The notes: generated from the sequence alone by a model not told the origin. Positions 15,407-24,415 are shown, numbered from the stretch's first letter. The stretch: 64,000 nt of DNA from Candidatus Desulfarcum epimagneticum (GCA_900659855.1 CAACVI010000023.1:248001-312000), one strand, 5' to 3'. Made by a program: numbers and translations.

Positions 15407-15550
15407 TTTGCAACATATTTAGAGAATAAACCATCATCACCCATCACTCATCTCGCGCCCCGCGAGCCGGATCATCCATCAACTCCACCTTCTCCTTTTC
15501 CGTCAAAAAATTCGGGTCCCCGGAACAGCCGCTCATCCGTGTCGCTGTTT
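15383..15550. repeat. Direct repeat C, copy 1
   Basis: About 168 bp, roughly 85 percent alike to 16421-16588. The shared part includes AATTAATCGCATTTTGCAAC and a minus-strand coding-like stretch ending SGDPNFLTEKEK...ARGARDE-stop. See copy 2. Confidence 0.8.
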
Positions 15551-15588
15551 GATTTGTTCAGGCAGTTCCCGGGCAGTTTTCTGATCCG

Positions 15589-15999
15589 TCATTCAGAAAG
15601 CAGTGAGATCAGGGGACGGAGATTGGCAAGAAATTCGGCGCACCGATTAAGCTGATGCTCCGCATACTCCGACTCAAACGAGACAAAGGCGACATAGTCT
15701 CCCTCCTGTCTGTCCTCAAAGAGCTGATCATAAAGCTTTCCGTCCCTCACCTCAAGCAGACCGGTTCTGATGAATTCCCGGTGAAATGCGGCTCGGACTC
15801 CCGTATGTTTTCTGAAAGACTGGCCCCGTTCAAACAGAGCGGCGCATACGCCGTAGAATACAGAGTAATAAAGACGGTTCATGGCGATGCTGTATGATTC
15901 CGCCCCGAATTCCCGCCTTGCGGAGGTCAGACTCTCCTCCGCCTTCGACCACCAGTATCGGACAAGTTCGGAGCGTCGTTCCTCATCATTGATATTCAT
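15589..15999 (-). CDS. HEPN-domain protein (HepT-like toxin)
   Basis: 136 residues from ATG 15999, which overlaps the nucleotidyltransferase stop (ATGA); longer in-frame starts lie inside that gene. The four-helix HEPN fold is shown by WWSKAEESLTSARREF, the AMNRLYYSVFYGVCAAL helix, SFRKHTGVRAAFHREF and the DRQEGDYVAF (RxxxDY) motif of the COG1895 group. With the adjacent MNT gene it forms a HEPN/MNT toxin-antitoxin pair in which the nucleotidyltransferase can modify the HEPN RNase. Confidence 0.85.
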   Translation of the reverse strand: MNINDEERRSELVRYWWSKAEESLTSARREFGAESYSIAMNRLYYSVFYGVCAALFERGQSFRKHTGVRAAFHREFIRTGLLEVRDGKLYDQLFEDRQEGDYVAFVSFESEYAEHQLNRCAEFLANLRPLISLLSE

Positions 16000-16340
16000 A
16001 TGATGACTCCGTCTCTCCGGATTTCCTCCCGGATCGGCAGAACCGAGATCGGCCCGGCTTCCCATGAGGCCCGGTCAATCACAAGAGAGCTGAAGTTCGT
16101 GCCGTGCCGCAGATTGACTTCAAAAATCGCATCTGTGATCCTGTGCCTCTCAAATCGTCTCATGGGGTGATCAGTGAGAATGAGAAGGTCGGAATCGGAC
16201 TCACTGTCAGCCTCCGCCCGCGCAACCGAGCCGTACAGTATTATTTTCTCAATGCCGAAGGTATTCAGCAGTCTGCTTTTCAGCTCTTTCAGAGCCTGAG
16301 AATTCTCTGACATAGAAAAAATTTTGTCTGTTTTTTTCAT
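15996..16340 (-). CDS. Minimal nucleotidyltransferase (MntA-like antitoxin)
   Basis: 114 residues from ATG 16340, just after an alternative GTG. The polymerase-beta-fold signature GSVARAEADSESDSDLLIL holds the Gly-Ser and the paired catalytic aspartates (about residues 49 and 51), followed by LVID with a third acidic residue. The product is about the size of stand-alone MNT antitoxins. It is the first gene of the HEPN/MNT pair and overlaps HEPN by four bases. It looks intact. Confidence 0.85.
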   Translation of the reverse strand: MKKTDKIFSMSENSQALKELKSRLLNTFGIEKIILYGSVARAEADSESDSDLLILTDHPMRRFERHRITDAIFEVNLRHGTNFSSLVIDRASWEAGPISVLPIREEIRRDGVII

Positions 16341-16420
16341 CACAGGATATAATCCTTATTAAGCGGTTGCGCGGAAACTCTCACAGCGGTTGCCATGCCG
16401 GAGCCACCGACTGTTTTTGC

Positions 16421-16588
16421 CGCAATATATCGGAATTAATCGCATTTTGCAACATATTTAGAAAATAAGCCATCACCGCCATCACTCGCCCCGAGCCCCG
16501 CGAGCCAGATAATCCATCAGCTCCTTTTTCTCCTTTTCCGTCAAAAAATTCGGGTCCCCGGAGTAGCCGCTTATCCGGGCCGCGGTTT
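16421..16588. repeat. Direct repeat C, copy 2
   Basis: Second copy of the 168-bp repeat at 15383-15550, overlapping the last codons of the photolyase gene. On the minus strand it reads EWKKTAARISGYSGDPNFLT, continuing to EKEKKELMDYLARGARGE-stop, which looks like the tail of a coding gene (c-type-cytochrome-like ends such as 'LT..EK..L.DYLA' are similar). Copy 1 has the same frame with changes. Both are probably relics of one gene end. Confidence 0.75.
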
Positions 16589-18010
16589 TTTTCCACTCGT
16601 CTTTTTATCAAAAGCGCGCCGCTTTTTTTTAAGCCGCTCAACTTTGGCCACGTAGGCTTTGATGTCGCATTTTCGCTCCAGGCCCGCCGCGTTCATGTAG
16701 CGGACCTTTCCGAAAATCTCGCGCTCCTTCCAGGCCCGGTCGTGCTTGCCAAAGATCCAGGCGGCCCCGGCGAATGAGTTGGGGTCCCGGCCGTCCAGGA
16801 AATACCGGTTGTTGAGCCAAAGAACCGTGTCAAAGGCCGTTTCCGGGTCCTGGGTCCATTCCAGAATTTTTTTCCCCCAGTACATGCGCATGTAATTGTG
16901 CATGTAACCGGTCGTTTTCATCTCGTCCATGGCCGCGTTCCAGTAGGGGTCGTGGGTCTGGGCGGCGTCCAGCTCATCCCGGGAATACACAAACGGCCTG
17001 GGGTCCCAGGCGTGCTCAATCAGGGTCTTTCGGGCCCATGGGGGAAGGCAGGAGAAGGAATCGTAGTCCGGGGCGCGCCACACAAAATTGATGGACAGCT
17101 CCCGGCGGACAATGAGCTGCTCGAGAAAATCCTCTTTGACGGTCTCGGGCAGTTTCGCGCGTTTGACCCGCCAGGCCATCCACAGGGGGGAGACGTGCCC
17201 GAAATGCAGATAGGGTCCCATGCCGGACGTGTCGTCGGTCTGGGGCTGATTGCTGTTTTGGCTGTGGCGTTGGATCCGGTTTTTTAAAAACGCGTTGAAT
17301 CTTTTTTGGGCCTGGGAAAACCCGCCGGTGAAAAAAGGGTCCGCCGGGGGGATTGAGGCGTCGATGTCCAGATTTTTTAAAAGGGCGCGGGGATTGGAGA
17401 TGTCGGTCATGGGCATGAGCGCGGCCGGCGTCTGAAGGGACAGGGAGGGAAAACGGACCGGAACTTTCCGAACCGGCTTTAAGAAATGGTCCAAAAGGCG
17501 GGAAATCCTGGGCCGGATGGTCCGGGCCGCGTATTCGGCCTTGTCCGACACCGTCTCCACCGGAACGATCGCGTCGCTTTCCACCTGGGTGAGGGCGCAT
17601 GGGCATCGCCGGGCCAGCCGGCGGCGCCACCGGCGCTGAATCCGGAGATAGCCCATGTCGCACACGACCTCGGAGGCGTTTTTCGCCGTTTCCAAAACGA
17701 TATCCGAGGGATCGCCCGTTCCCATGACCATTTTGATCCCCCGTTTTTCAAGGCCGGCGGCGGCGTCGGCCACGCCTTCGATCATGAAGGCGAAATGCCT
17801 GAGGTTGGCCTCGGGGAAGCGGTCCGTGAGGGCGAAAAGCGCCAGAAGGGGCTTTCGGGTCTCATTGGAGCGCCACACGGCGTATTCCAGGGCGTGGCTC
17901 CACTCGGCGCGCTGGGACTGCTGCATCCACAAAAGAACGAAGTCGCCGTCGCCTGCGGGCTTGTCGTTGAGGCGCCGGACGCGCTCGGGATCAAATGGAC
18001 TTTCAGACAT
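16571..18010 (-). CDS. phr: Class II deoxyribodipyrimidine photolyase
   Basis: 479 residues. The N-terminal RRLNDKP...VLLWMQQSQRAEWSHALEYAV and EANLRHFAFMIEGV are hallmarks of class II CPD photolyases. The FAD/DNA-binding half has LSINFVWRAPDYDSFSCLPPWA, the HDPYWNAAMDEMKTTGYMHNYMRMYWGKKILEW block and LNNRYFLDGRDPNSFAGAAWIFGKHDRAW. The enzyme splits cyclobutane pyrimidine dimers with light. It is last of six minus-strand genes, overlapping the DUF523/DUF1722 gene by eight bases. Its last codons lie within repeat C, and the KKTSGKKPRPG tail may have been altered by that. Confidence 0.93.
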   Translation of the reverse strand: MSESPFDPERVRRLNDKPAGDGDFVLLWMQQSQRAEWSHALEYAVWRSNETRKPLLALFALTDRFPEANLRHFAFMIEGVADAAAGLEKRGIKMVMGTGDPSDIVLETAKNASEVVCDMGYLRIQRRWRRRLARRCPCALTQVESDAIVPVETVSDKAEYAARTIRPRISRLLDHFLKPVRKVPVRFPSLSLQTPAALMPMTDISNPRALLKNLDIDASIPPADPFFTGGFSQAQKRFNAFLKNRIQRHSQNSNQPQTDDTSGMGPYLHFGHVSPLWMAWRVKRAKLPETVKEDFLEQLIVRRELSINFVWRAPDYDSFSCLPPWARKTLIEHAWDPRPFVYSRDELDAAQTHDPYWNAAMDEMKTTGYMHNYMRMYWGKKILEWTQDPETAFDTVLWLNNRYFLDGRDPNSFAGAAWIFGKHDRAWKEREIFGKVRYMNAAGLERKCDIKAYVAKVERLKKKRRAFDKKTSGKKPRPG

Positions 18011-19001
18011 GATTTCTCAGGCCCAGCTCCACCGGATGCGGATTCAAATAAACCTGGGCGCCCAAATAAGGCTCCCGGTATTTCCGGGCGTAATGTTTCA
18101 CCAGGGTGATGGGCGCGATCAAAGGCGTCCGGCGTTTTTTGTAGTTTTCGAGGACCTCTAAAAGCTCCTGTTTCTCATCGGCCGAGAGTTCTTTTTTAAA
18201 ATACCCCATCATGTGCTGAAGGACATTGACGTTTTTGGCCACCGTGGATTTGAGCAGCATGGCCCGGGTCAAAAGCCGGGCGTAGTCGTCAAACCATGCG
18301 TCCATGTCGTCTTTTCGGGGCGCGGCCACGAGTTTTCCCATTTCCCGGTAAACCTGGGGGCTGTGGGCCAGAAAAAGCATTTTATGCCGGGTGTGAAAAT
18401 CCACCAGGCCCCCGGGGGTTTTGCCCTCCTGGATCAGCTCACGCCAGCGTTTGAACACAAAGACCCGCTCGATGAAGTTTTCCCGAAGGACCGGGTCGTG
18501 GAGCCGTCCTTCCTCCTCGGCGGGCAGAAGGGGAAAGCGCTTGACGAACATCCCGGCCCATATGCCGGTTCCGTTCATGGAGGGCATTCCCTTGTCGTTG
18601 TACACCCGGACCCGGAACAGCCCGCTGGAGGGGGACTTGCTTTTGAATATGAACCCGCAAAGGTCCTCTTTTTCAAGCCCGTCCAGGCGTTTTTCAGCCC
18701 AGGCTTTCATCTGGGCGGTCATGTCTTTTTTGGTTTTGATGGTGGTCAAAGACGGGTTTTCGGGGTCCCCGGTCAGGCGCATGGCCTCCCGGGGAACGGG
18801 CATGCCGCACTCGGTCTCGGGGCACACCGGCACATAGTCCATAAAGCGGCCCAGGGTCTGGATCAGGTAGGGGTCCCGGGTGTGGCCCCCGTTGTATCGG
18901 ACATTTTGGCCCATCAGACAGGCGCTGACGCCGATTTTGATCTTTTTAATTTGGGGGTCCTGATTTTCTTTGCCCCGGTCCTGCTCATTTCCCTGTTTCA
19001 T
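18003..19001 (-). CDS. DUF523-DUF1722 fusion protein (YbgA-like)
   Basis: 332 residues. The DUF523 half begins KIGVSACLMGQNVRYNGG and has VPVCPETECGMPVPREAMRL; the cysteines CLMG and CPE-C are the conserved set. The C-terminal half (about residues 190-320: LVDFHTRHKMLFLAHSPQVYREMGKLVA, then YARLLTRAML and YKKRRTPLIAPITLVKHY) is DUF1722. Function unknown, but DUF1722 genes travel with photolyase genes (ybgA-phr in E. coli), as here. GGAGAG precedes the ATG, which overlaps the previous stop (ATGA). Confidence 0.88.
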   Translation of the reverse strand: MKQGNEQDRGKENQDPQIKKIKIGVSACLMGQNVRYNGGHTRDPYLIQTLGRFMDYVPVCPETECGMPVPREAMRLTGDPENPSLTTIKTKKDMTAQMKAWAEKRLDGLEKEDLCGFIFKSKSPSSGLFRVRVYNDKGMPSMNGTGIWAGMFVKRFPLLPAEEEGRLHDPVLRENFIERVFVFKRWRELIQEGKTPGGLVDFHTRHKMLFLAHSPQVYREMGKLVAAPRKDDMDAWFDDYARLLTRAMLLKSTVAKNVNVLQHMMGYFKKELSADEKQELLEVLENYKKRRTPLIAPITLVKHYARKYREPYLGAQVYLNPHPVELGLRNHV

Positions 19002-20179
19002 GAGGATTCTCTCCGTTTGATGGTTTTTTTGAACGGGAATGTTTTTTTTGAATGGGAATGGCCCTTTTGAATGGGGATAATCCGGCCGATGTCCATGATT
19101 TTAAACCGGGAGGGATCCTCGCGGTTTTTGTCGATATGGCGCCGCAGATCCAGACCCGGGTAGCCGGCGGGCTCGTTTCCCAGGCGAAAGGTTCCCCACT
19201 GGGTGGGGATGAAAAAACGGGCGCCCAGCTCGTCAAAGGCTTTGGCCGCCTCCGGGACATTCATGTGATGGACATGCATGAACCACCGGGGATGGTAGGC
19301 GGTCACGGCCATAAAGGCGTAGTCGATGGCCGGGTATTTTCGGCCGATCTCCCGAAATCCCTTGAAATATCCCGAGTCGCCCCCGAAATAAAGGGTGGTC
19401 TGGGGGGTGATGAGCAGAAAGGAGGCCCAAAGCGAGGCGTTTCTTTTCATGCCGATTCGAAGGGACCAGTGCTGGGCCGGCAGGCAGATGAGCCTGGAGC
19501 CGTTTCCGAGATCGATTTCCTCCCACCAGTCCATCTCCGTCACGCGGGATTGGCCCATGTCCCGGATATAGTCCCCGAGACCCAGGGGCGTGTAGAATCG
19601 GCAGTGGCGGGGCAGTTTTTTGAGGGTGGGCGCGTCCAGGTGGTCGTAGTGGTTGTGGGAGATGACGACGCGGATGTCTTCGACCTCCCGGGCCAGCTCA
19701 TTGAACGCCTCCAGGGTCAGGGCCGGCGGGGTTTCCCGGGGCGGGACAAGGGCGCGTTTGGAAAAAATGGGGTCGGTGAGCCACCACGTGGCCCCGATTC
19801 GGATCAAAAAGGTGTTGTGGCCGATCCACAGGATGAAATCCCCCCGGGTCCGGGCGATCCGTTCGGCCGTGTTCTCAAGAACCCGGGGCAAAAACGCCTC
19901 TTGTGTCGGGGTGTAGTTTTTTTGGGCCGTGATCTTCCAGAAAAGCACGTCCCAAAAACTCTTGTCCCCGGCTTTCATCCACGGGGAAAAAAACCGTCCG
20001 TCTTTCAAATGGGGCGCGTACAGGTCATGGACCCCGGTTTCCTCCACCTTTTGGGACCATTCGGCCTCGGAAAAGCTTTTTTTGTCCGGAGACAGGCAGG
20101 CCGAAAGGCCTGGCGCCATGGCGCACAGCGCGATTAAGACCCGTATGTGTTTGAAAAAGGCTGTTTTGAAAAACCTCAT
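18998..20179 (-). CDS. Metallo-beta-lactamase-fold hydrolase, lipoprotein (NAPE-PLD/UlaG-like)
   Basis: 393 residues from ATG 20179, which overlaps the preceding stop and follows a GGAGG ribosome site. The N-terminus is a lipoprotein signal (LIALCAMAPGLSAC). Metal ligands are visible in VISHNHYDHLD and later His residues in PAQHWS, YFGGDSGYFKGF and THW-like HHMNVPEAAKAF. The HxHxDH pattern is HNHYDH here. This group hydrolyses phosphodiester or N-acyl lipids in characterised relatives; the substrate here is unknown. The C-terminal 25 residues (IQKGHSHSKKTFPFKKTIKRR) are basic and repetitive. Confidence 0.83.
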   Translation of the reverse strand: MRFFKTAFFKHIRVLIALCAMAPGLSACLSPDKKSFSEAEWSQKVEETGVHDLYAPHLKDGRFFSPWMKAGDKSFWDVLFWKITAQKNYTPTQEAFLPRVLENTAERIARTRGDFILWIGHNTFLIRIGATWWLTDPIFSKRALVPPRETPPALTLEAFNELAREVEDIRVVISHNHYDHLDAPTLKKLPRHCRFYTPLGLGDYIRDMGQSRVTEMDWWEEIDLGNGSRLICLPAQHWSLRIGMKRNASLWASFLLITPQTTLYFGGDSGYFKGFREIGRKYPAIDYAFMAVTAYHPRWFMHVHHMNVPEAAKAFDELGARFFIPTQWGTFRLGNEPAGYPGLDLRRHIDKNREDPSRFKIMDIGRIIPIQKGHSHSKKTFPFKKTIKRRESS

Positions 20180-22395
20180 TTTCCCGTCCTCCTGTGGTCC
20201 CGGGTGACGATTCCCAGGTATCCGTCCACGGTCACGCGATCCCCGGTCTGGATGAGCGAGGCGGCGTCCAGCGCCCCGGTCACGCAGGGCAGGCCGCGCT
20301 CCCGGGCGATGATGGCGCCGTGGATGAGCATGCCCCCCCGCTCCTCCACCACGGCGGCGGCCAGGGGAATGACAAAGGTCATGTTGGGGTCCACCCCTTC
20401 GCACACCAGAACCTCGCCCCGCTTAAACTCCAGAAGATCCCCGGGGGCCGCGATGACCCGGGCCGGGCCCCGCGCCAGCCCCGGCCCGGCCGGGTTCCCG
20501 GCGATCTGACGAACCTGGAGACGGCTTTTGGGGGAAGAGGCCCTGGACGCCGGTTTCGGTTTGGCCGGGTCTTGATCGGACGGGGCTTTATCGGATCGGT
20601 CTTTTTCAGACAGCGCCGGAAGGGATTTCAGAACCTCCAGACCCGGGTCATGGGGGTCCGGGTTTTCGAGCCGGGCCCGGCCTTCCCGGACCGCCTCAAA
20701 CAGGCGGGTTTCGATGAGCCCCAGGTGAATGTTGTCGTCGTCCCGAAGCCGGTGGCCGGCCCGGCCCAAATCCAGGATGTCTTTGGCGAATGCCCGCTTT
20801 TCCAAAGGAAAGGCGTTTATGTAGTTTTCTTTGAGCGCGGCGGCCCGGTCGTCTTTCCCGGGGCCGGCGGGAGATGTCTTTGAAAATTCCAGCAAAATTC
20901 GGATCACGGCGTCGTTTCCGTGGTGGCATTCCCCGGCGCCGCCGGTCTGACAGGCCAGGTCCCCGAATTCCGACACAAACCCGCTTAAAAGGGAGGAAAA
21001 CGCGTGGCCGCCTTCGGGCGCCTCCCCGGCCTCGAGACGGGTCTTTAAGGCCGGGTCATTTCGGATCAGGTCCGCCATTTCCTCCAGCATGCGGTTTCGC
21101 TCCATGCTTTTAAGGCCGGTTCTTTCAAGCAGGGTCATGAACTCATACGGGTCATCGGGCCGGACGGCGTCATTGTAGATCTGGCCGAAGAGGCGGACGC
21201 TGTGGGCGAAGGGGATGAACTCGTCCCAATAGATTTTGACCCAGTGGTCGTAAATTTTCTGGCGGTTTCGGATTTCTTTGGCCAAGCGGGCGGCGGGCAT
21301 CTGTTCCGGCCGGATTTTTTCCAGGCGCCTGGCGATCCGGATCATTTTGGGGATGAGGCGGTTTTCGATTTTTTCCCGAAGATCTTTCAGGTTTTCGTGG
21401 CTGCGGTGAAGGCTTAAATACCAGACGCGCTTGTCGTCCGTGTCCTTGAAACCGGAGCTGGTGATGGGCCGGGCCTGGAGAATCGTCAGGCGGTCTTTTT
21501 TCATGGCCCACTCCACGTCCTGGGGCCGGTCGAAAATTTTTTCGATTTTCATGCCGGTTTCCCATATCCGGCGGACCTCCTGTTCGTCTAACGGGGGCTT
21601 TTCCTGAAGGGATTCGGGCAGGGTCTCGATCCGGACCCCTTCGGGGCCGGGCGCGGCGCGCCGGGTTCGGGCGGGCCGGGCGTGGGAAAGAATTTTTCCC
21701 GACGCCCGGCGGATGACCCACCGGTCCGGGTCGATGTCGCCGTCCACCAGCCCCTGGTTGAGGCCGTAAACGGACTCGATGACCGACCGGCTGGAATCCG
21801 ACGGGTTGAGGCTGAAAAAAATCCCGGCCCGGTCCGACGGAATCAGCTCCTGGACGATGACGGCCATGGCGCTTTTCCCGATCTCAAGCCCCATCTCTTT
21901 TCGATACATCAGGGCCGCGTCCGAATACAGCGACGCCCAAACCAGTTTGATGTGTTTGAGAATGTCGGCGGCGCTGGCGACATTTAAAAAAGACTCGTGG
22001 GCCCCGGCGAAGGAGTTTTTTTCGCCGTCCTCCCCGGGCGAGGAGGAGCGAACGGCCATGGGGCGACGCCCGCACAGGCGCTCCAGGTCATGGGTCAGGC
22101 TTTGCTCCATGTCCCGGGGCATGGGCGTGGTCAAAAAAAGATTTCGGATTCGAAGGGACACATCCCAGATTTCCTCCCAGCGCATACGCCCAATGGGTTT
22201 TTTATGGATTTCAAAGGAGATGGCCTCTTTGAGCCGGGTCCGGGACAAAAAATCCCCATAGACCCGGGCCGGGACGCAAAAGGTCTCAGGAACCCGGATC
22301 CCTTCCTGGTAAAGCGCGGCCAGGGCCGCGGTTTTTCCGCCCGTGATGTTTCGGTCCCGGGTCTCGGCGTCGTTTAAGGTTAAAAGGGTTTTCAT
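20176..22395 (-). CDS. PEP-synthase/rifampin-phosphotransferase-like ATP-dependent dikinase
   Basis: 739 residues from ATG 22395 (overlaps the previous stop). The first about 330 residues are the pyruvate,phosphate-dikinase ATP-grasp domain (GGKTAALAALYQEG, AVRSSSPGEDGEKNSFAG, DVEWAMKKDRLTILQARP). A long middle domain follows, then a Pro/Lys-rich linker (SDKAPSDQDPAKPKPASRA) and the swivelling His domain with EERGGMLIHGAIIARERGLP, whose His carries phosphate. The PEP-binding TIM barrel is absent. This order is that of rifampin phosphotransferase-type enzymes; the acceptor molecule cannot be read from sequence. Confidence 0.82.
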   Translation of the reverse strand: MKTLLTLNDAETRDRNITGGKTAALAALYQEGIRVPETFCVPARVYGDFLSRTRLKEAISFEIHKKPIGRMRWEEIWDVSLRIRNLFLTTPMPRDMEQSLTHDLERLCGRRPMAVRSSSPGEDGEKNSFAGAHESFLNVASAADILKHIKLVWASLYSDAALMYRKEMGLEIGKSAMAVIVQELIPSDRAGIFFSLNPSDSSRSVIESVYGLNQGLVDGDIDPDRWVIRRASGKILSHARPARTRRAAPGPEGVRIETLPESLQEKPPLDEQEVRRIWETGMKIEKIFDRPQDVEWAMKKDRLTILQARPITSSGFKDTDDKRVWYLSLHRSHENLKDLREKIENRLIPKMIRIARRLEKIRPEQMPAARLAKEIRNRQKIYDHWVKIYWDEFIPFAHSVRLFGQIYNDAVRPDDPYEFMTLLERTGLKSMERNRMLEEMADLIRNDPALKTRLEAGEAPEGGHAFSSLLSGFVSEFGDLACQTGGAGECHHGNDAVIRILLEFSKTSPAGPGKDDRAAALKENYINAFPLEKRAFAKDILDLGRAGHRLRDDDNIHLGLIETRLFEAVREGRARLENPDPHDPGLEVLKSLPALSEKDRSDKAPSDQDPAKPKPASRASSPKSRLQVRQIAGNPAGPGLARGPARVIAAPGDLLEFKRGEVLVCEGVDPNMTFVIPLAAAVVEERGGMLIHGAIIARERGLPCVTGALDAASLIQTGDRVTVDGYLGIVTRDHRRTGK

Positions 22396-22847
22396 GGCTC
22401 CATCCTTATTTCCACCACATTTTGAAACCGGGCCACCAGTATATAAGTCTCCACATCCACGCATACGGCGGCGGCGTTCGGGGACCGGGCGAAATCTTTC
22501 ATGTGGGGGCATTTTTTCAGATACAGATCCACCAGCGCCCGGCGCTCCTTTCCGGACAGGGTGGAGGCCGCGCCGGTGGCGGTGACGGAGATGGCGCTGT
22601 AAATGTCGTCGGGCCGGTTTCGGCTGTCGGTCACCAGCATGGCCACGTCCGGGGACGAGACCAGGTTGCCGTATTTCCGGGTGGACGCGGAGGTGATAAA
22701 AATCATGCGTCGAAGGTCCGGGGTGGCGGCGAAGGCCATCAGGCTGGCGTAGGGCCGGCCCTGGTCCTGGGTGGAGAGAACCGACAGCGTCTGGGAGTCA
22801 AAAAGATCCCGGATTTGTCTCAGCGCGTCTTTTCGCGTGTCGCTCAT
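22392..22847 (-). CDS. Pyridoxamine-5'-phosphate-oxidase-like FMN-binding protein
   Basis: 151 residues. The split-barrel fold is indicated by LFDSQTLSVLSTQDQGRPYASLMAFA, FITSASTRKYGNL and a mid-protein VTDSRNRPDD. It belongs to the general PNPOx-like flavin or F420 reductase group; nothing points to genuine PdxH. It lies two bases after the SDR/DUF2867 gene and overlaps the dikinase start by four bases, so it is part of the photolyase operon. Role inferred only as a small flavin-dependent reductase. Confidence 0.8.
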   Translation of the reverse strand: MSDTRKDALRQIRDLFDSQTLSVLSTQDQGRPYASLMAFAATPDLRRMIFITSASTRKYGNLVSSPDVAMLVTDSRNRPDDIYSAISVTATGAASTLSGKERRALVDLYLKKCPHMKDFARSPNAAAVCVDVETYILVARFQNVVEIRMEP

Positions 22848-22849
22848 GT

Positions 22850-24415
22850 TTAACGCCTCATGGATGGATGGGGTTTCGGGCCGGGCCGACGCGGGGTCGT
22901 CCGGCCGGGTTTGGGGGCGAATTTCCGGGGTCTTGAGACCATCTCAAGGCCGGCGGCCCGGGCCATGCCCTTGATCATGTTCGTGAACAGATACTGATGG
23001 AAAGGATACAGGGCGAACCAGTAGGCCGCGCCCGCCGCTCCCCGGGGCGCGAAACGGGCCAGAAGAGACAAACGAAGCCGCCGGGAGCGGACGGGTTTGA
23101 TGTCGATTTCCAAAACGGCCTCCCCCGGGACTTTCATTTCAGCCAGAAGAACGATCCGGGAAGGGGGACTGGATTCCAAAACCCGCCAGAAATCCAGCGC
23201 GTCGCCCGCGTGAAGGGCGCTGGGTGAGCGTCTTCCCCTGCCCAGGCCGAACCCCCCGGCCAGAAGGTCCATGAGCCCCCGGATTTTCCACAAAACGTCC
23301 CCGGCGTAGTATCCGGTCTCTCCCCCCAGGCCGGCCGCGGCGCGCCACAAAGACAGGGGGTCTCCCTTCAGGTCCGCCCGGTATCCGCATTGGAACTCGG
23401 CCCGGCCTGAAGATGGGGCGTCGAGCCATTGGGGGCGATTCATCCGCCCGGCGTCCGCCCACCGGGTTTCCACCTCCTGTTTTCGGATTTTATCCAGCGC
23501 CCGGTCCATGGCTTCCCGGCAGCCGATGAGTCTTTGGGGAATCAGCTTTTGGATGTCGCGCTCCCGGCAAACGGCGGGAACGGCCAGCCCTTCCAGTATG
23601 GGGCGGGCCATGACGGCGGGAACCGGGGTGGAAAGATGAATAAAAAGCGCCCAAAGCCAAGGGGGCAAAAAGGGGACGCGGACCATGCGGGGCCGGGGCA
23701 GGCCCGCCGCGTCGGCGAAAATCCCGATCAGGTCCCGGAAGGTGGTCCGGTCCGGCCCCCCGATGTCAAAGGCCCTTCCGGCGGTTTCGGGATGGTCCAG
23801 GCATTCTTTTAAGTAAAACAGAACGTTGGCGATGGATATGGGCTGAAGCGGGGCGTCGGCCCACCCGGGGACCGGGATCGTTTTTCGCCGCTCGGCCAGG
23901 AATTGGATGATCTCAAAAGCGGCGCCCCCGGACCCCAGGATCATGGCGGCGCGAAGAAGGGTGGCCGGAACAGGCCCCTGCCTGAGAATGTCCCCGGCCT
24001 CATGCCGGGACCGCAGATGGGCCCCGGCCCGTTTTCCGGACACATCGCCCAGGCCCCCTAAGTAAATGATTCTCTCCGCCCCGACCCGGGCCGCGGCCCG
24101 GGCCATGTGGCGGGCCGCGACGCGGTCTTTTTTAAGGCGGTTTCGGGTCAAAGACATGGAATGGACCAGGTGAAAAACGGCCCCGCAGCCTTTCATGGCC
24201 TTTTCCAGAGACGCGAAATCCCGAATATCGGCCCTCGCCGTCTCCAGGTTCGGATGGGAGGCCCAGGGGCGGTCGGCCATTTTCTCCGAAAAGCGCCCCA
24301 TGGCCCGGACCCGGCGGCCTGATTCCAACAGCAGGGGAATCAGGCGGCCCGCCAGATATCCCGTGGCTCCGGAGACCAGAACGGGTTTTTGTCCGCTGTC
24401 GTTTTTTTTGGCCAA
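22850..24415 (-). CDS. NAD(P)-binding SDR fused to DUF2867
   Basis: 521 residues. The N-terminal 290 residues are an atypical short-chain dehydrogenase: VSGATGYLAGRLIPLLLESGRRVRAMGR, VFHLVHSMS, LGGLGDVSG, AAMILGSGGAAFEIIQFL. The rest is DUF2867, ending with FALYPFHQYLFTNMIKGMARAA. The same two-domain protein is often encoded beside photolyase and light-responsive genes in other bacteria (family knowledge). It is the first gene of the six-gene run down to phr. The C-terminal 30 residues are Arg/Pro-rich. Substrate unknown; possibly a sugar or isoprenoid. Confidence 0.85.
   Translation of the reverse strand: MAKKNDSGQKPVLVSGATGYLAGRLIPLLLESGRRVRAMGRFSEKMADRPWASHPNLETARADIRDFASLEKAMKGCGAVFHLVHSMSLTRNRLKKDRVAARHMARAAARVGAERIIYLGGLGDVSGKRAGAHLRSRHEAGDILRQGPVPATLLRAAMILGSGGAAFEIIQFLAERRKTIPVPGWADAPLQPISIANVLFYLKECLDHPETAGRAFDIGGPDRTTFRDLIGIFADAAGLPRPRMVRVPFLPPWLWALFIHLSTPVPAVMARPILEGLAVPAVCRERDIQKLIPQRLIGCREAMDRALDKIRKQEVETRWADAGRMNRPQWLDAPSSGRAEFQCGYRADLKGDPLSLWRAAAGLGGETGYYAGDVLWKIRGLMDLLAGGFGLGRGRRSPSALHAGDALDFWRVLESSPPSRIVLLAEMKVPGEAVLEIDIKPVRSRRLRLSLLARFAPRGAAGAAYWFALYPFHQYLFTNMIKGMARAAGLEMVSRPRKFAPKPGRTTPRRPGPKPHPSMRR

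Noticed and set aside
16381-16641. 86-residue ORF (-) over repeat C
   Set aside because: It crosses the end of phr and the repeat in another frame; the coding-like frame in the repeat is a different one.
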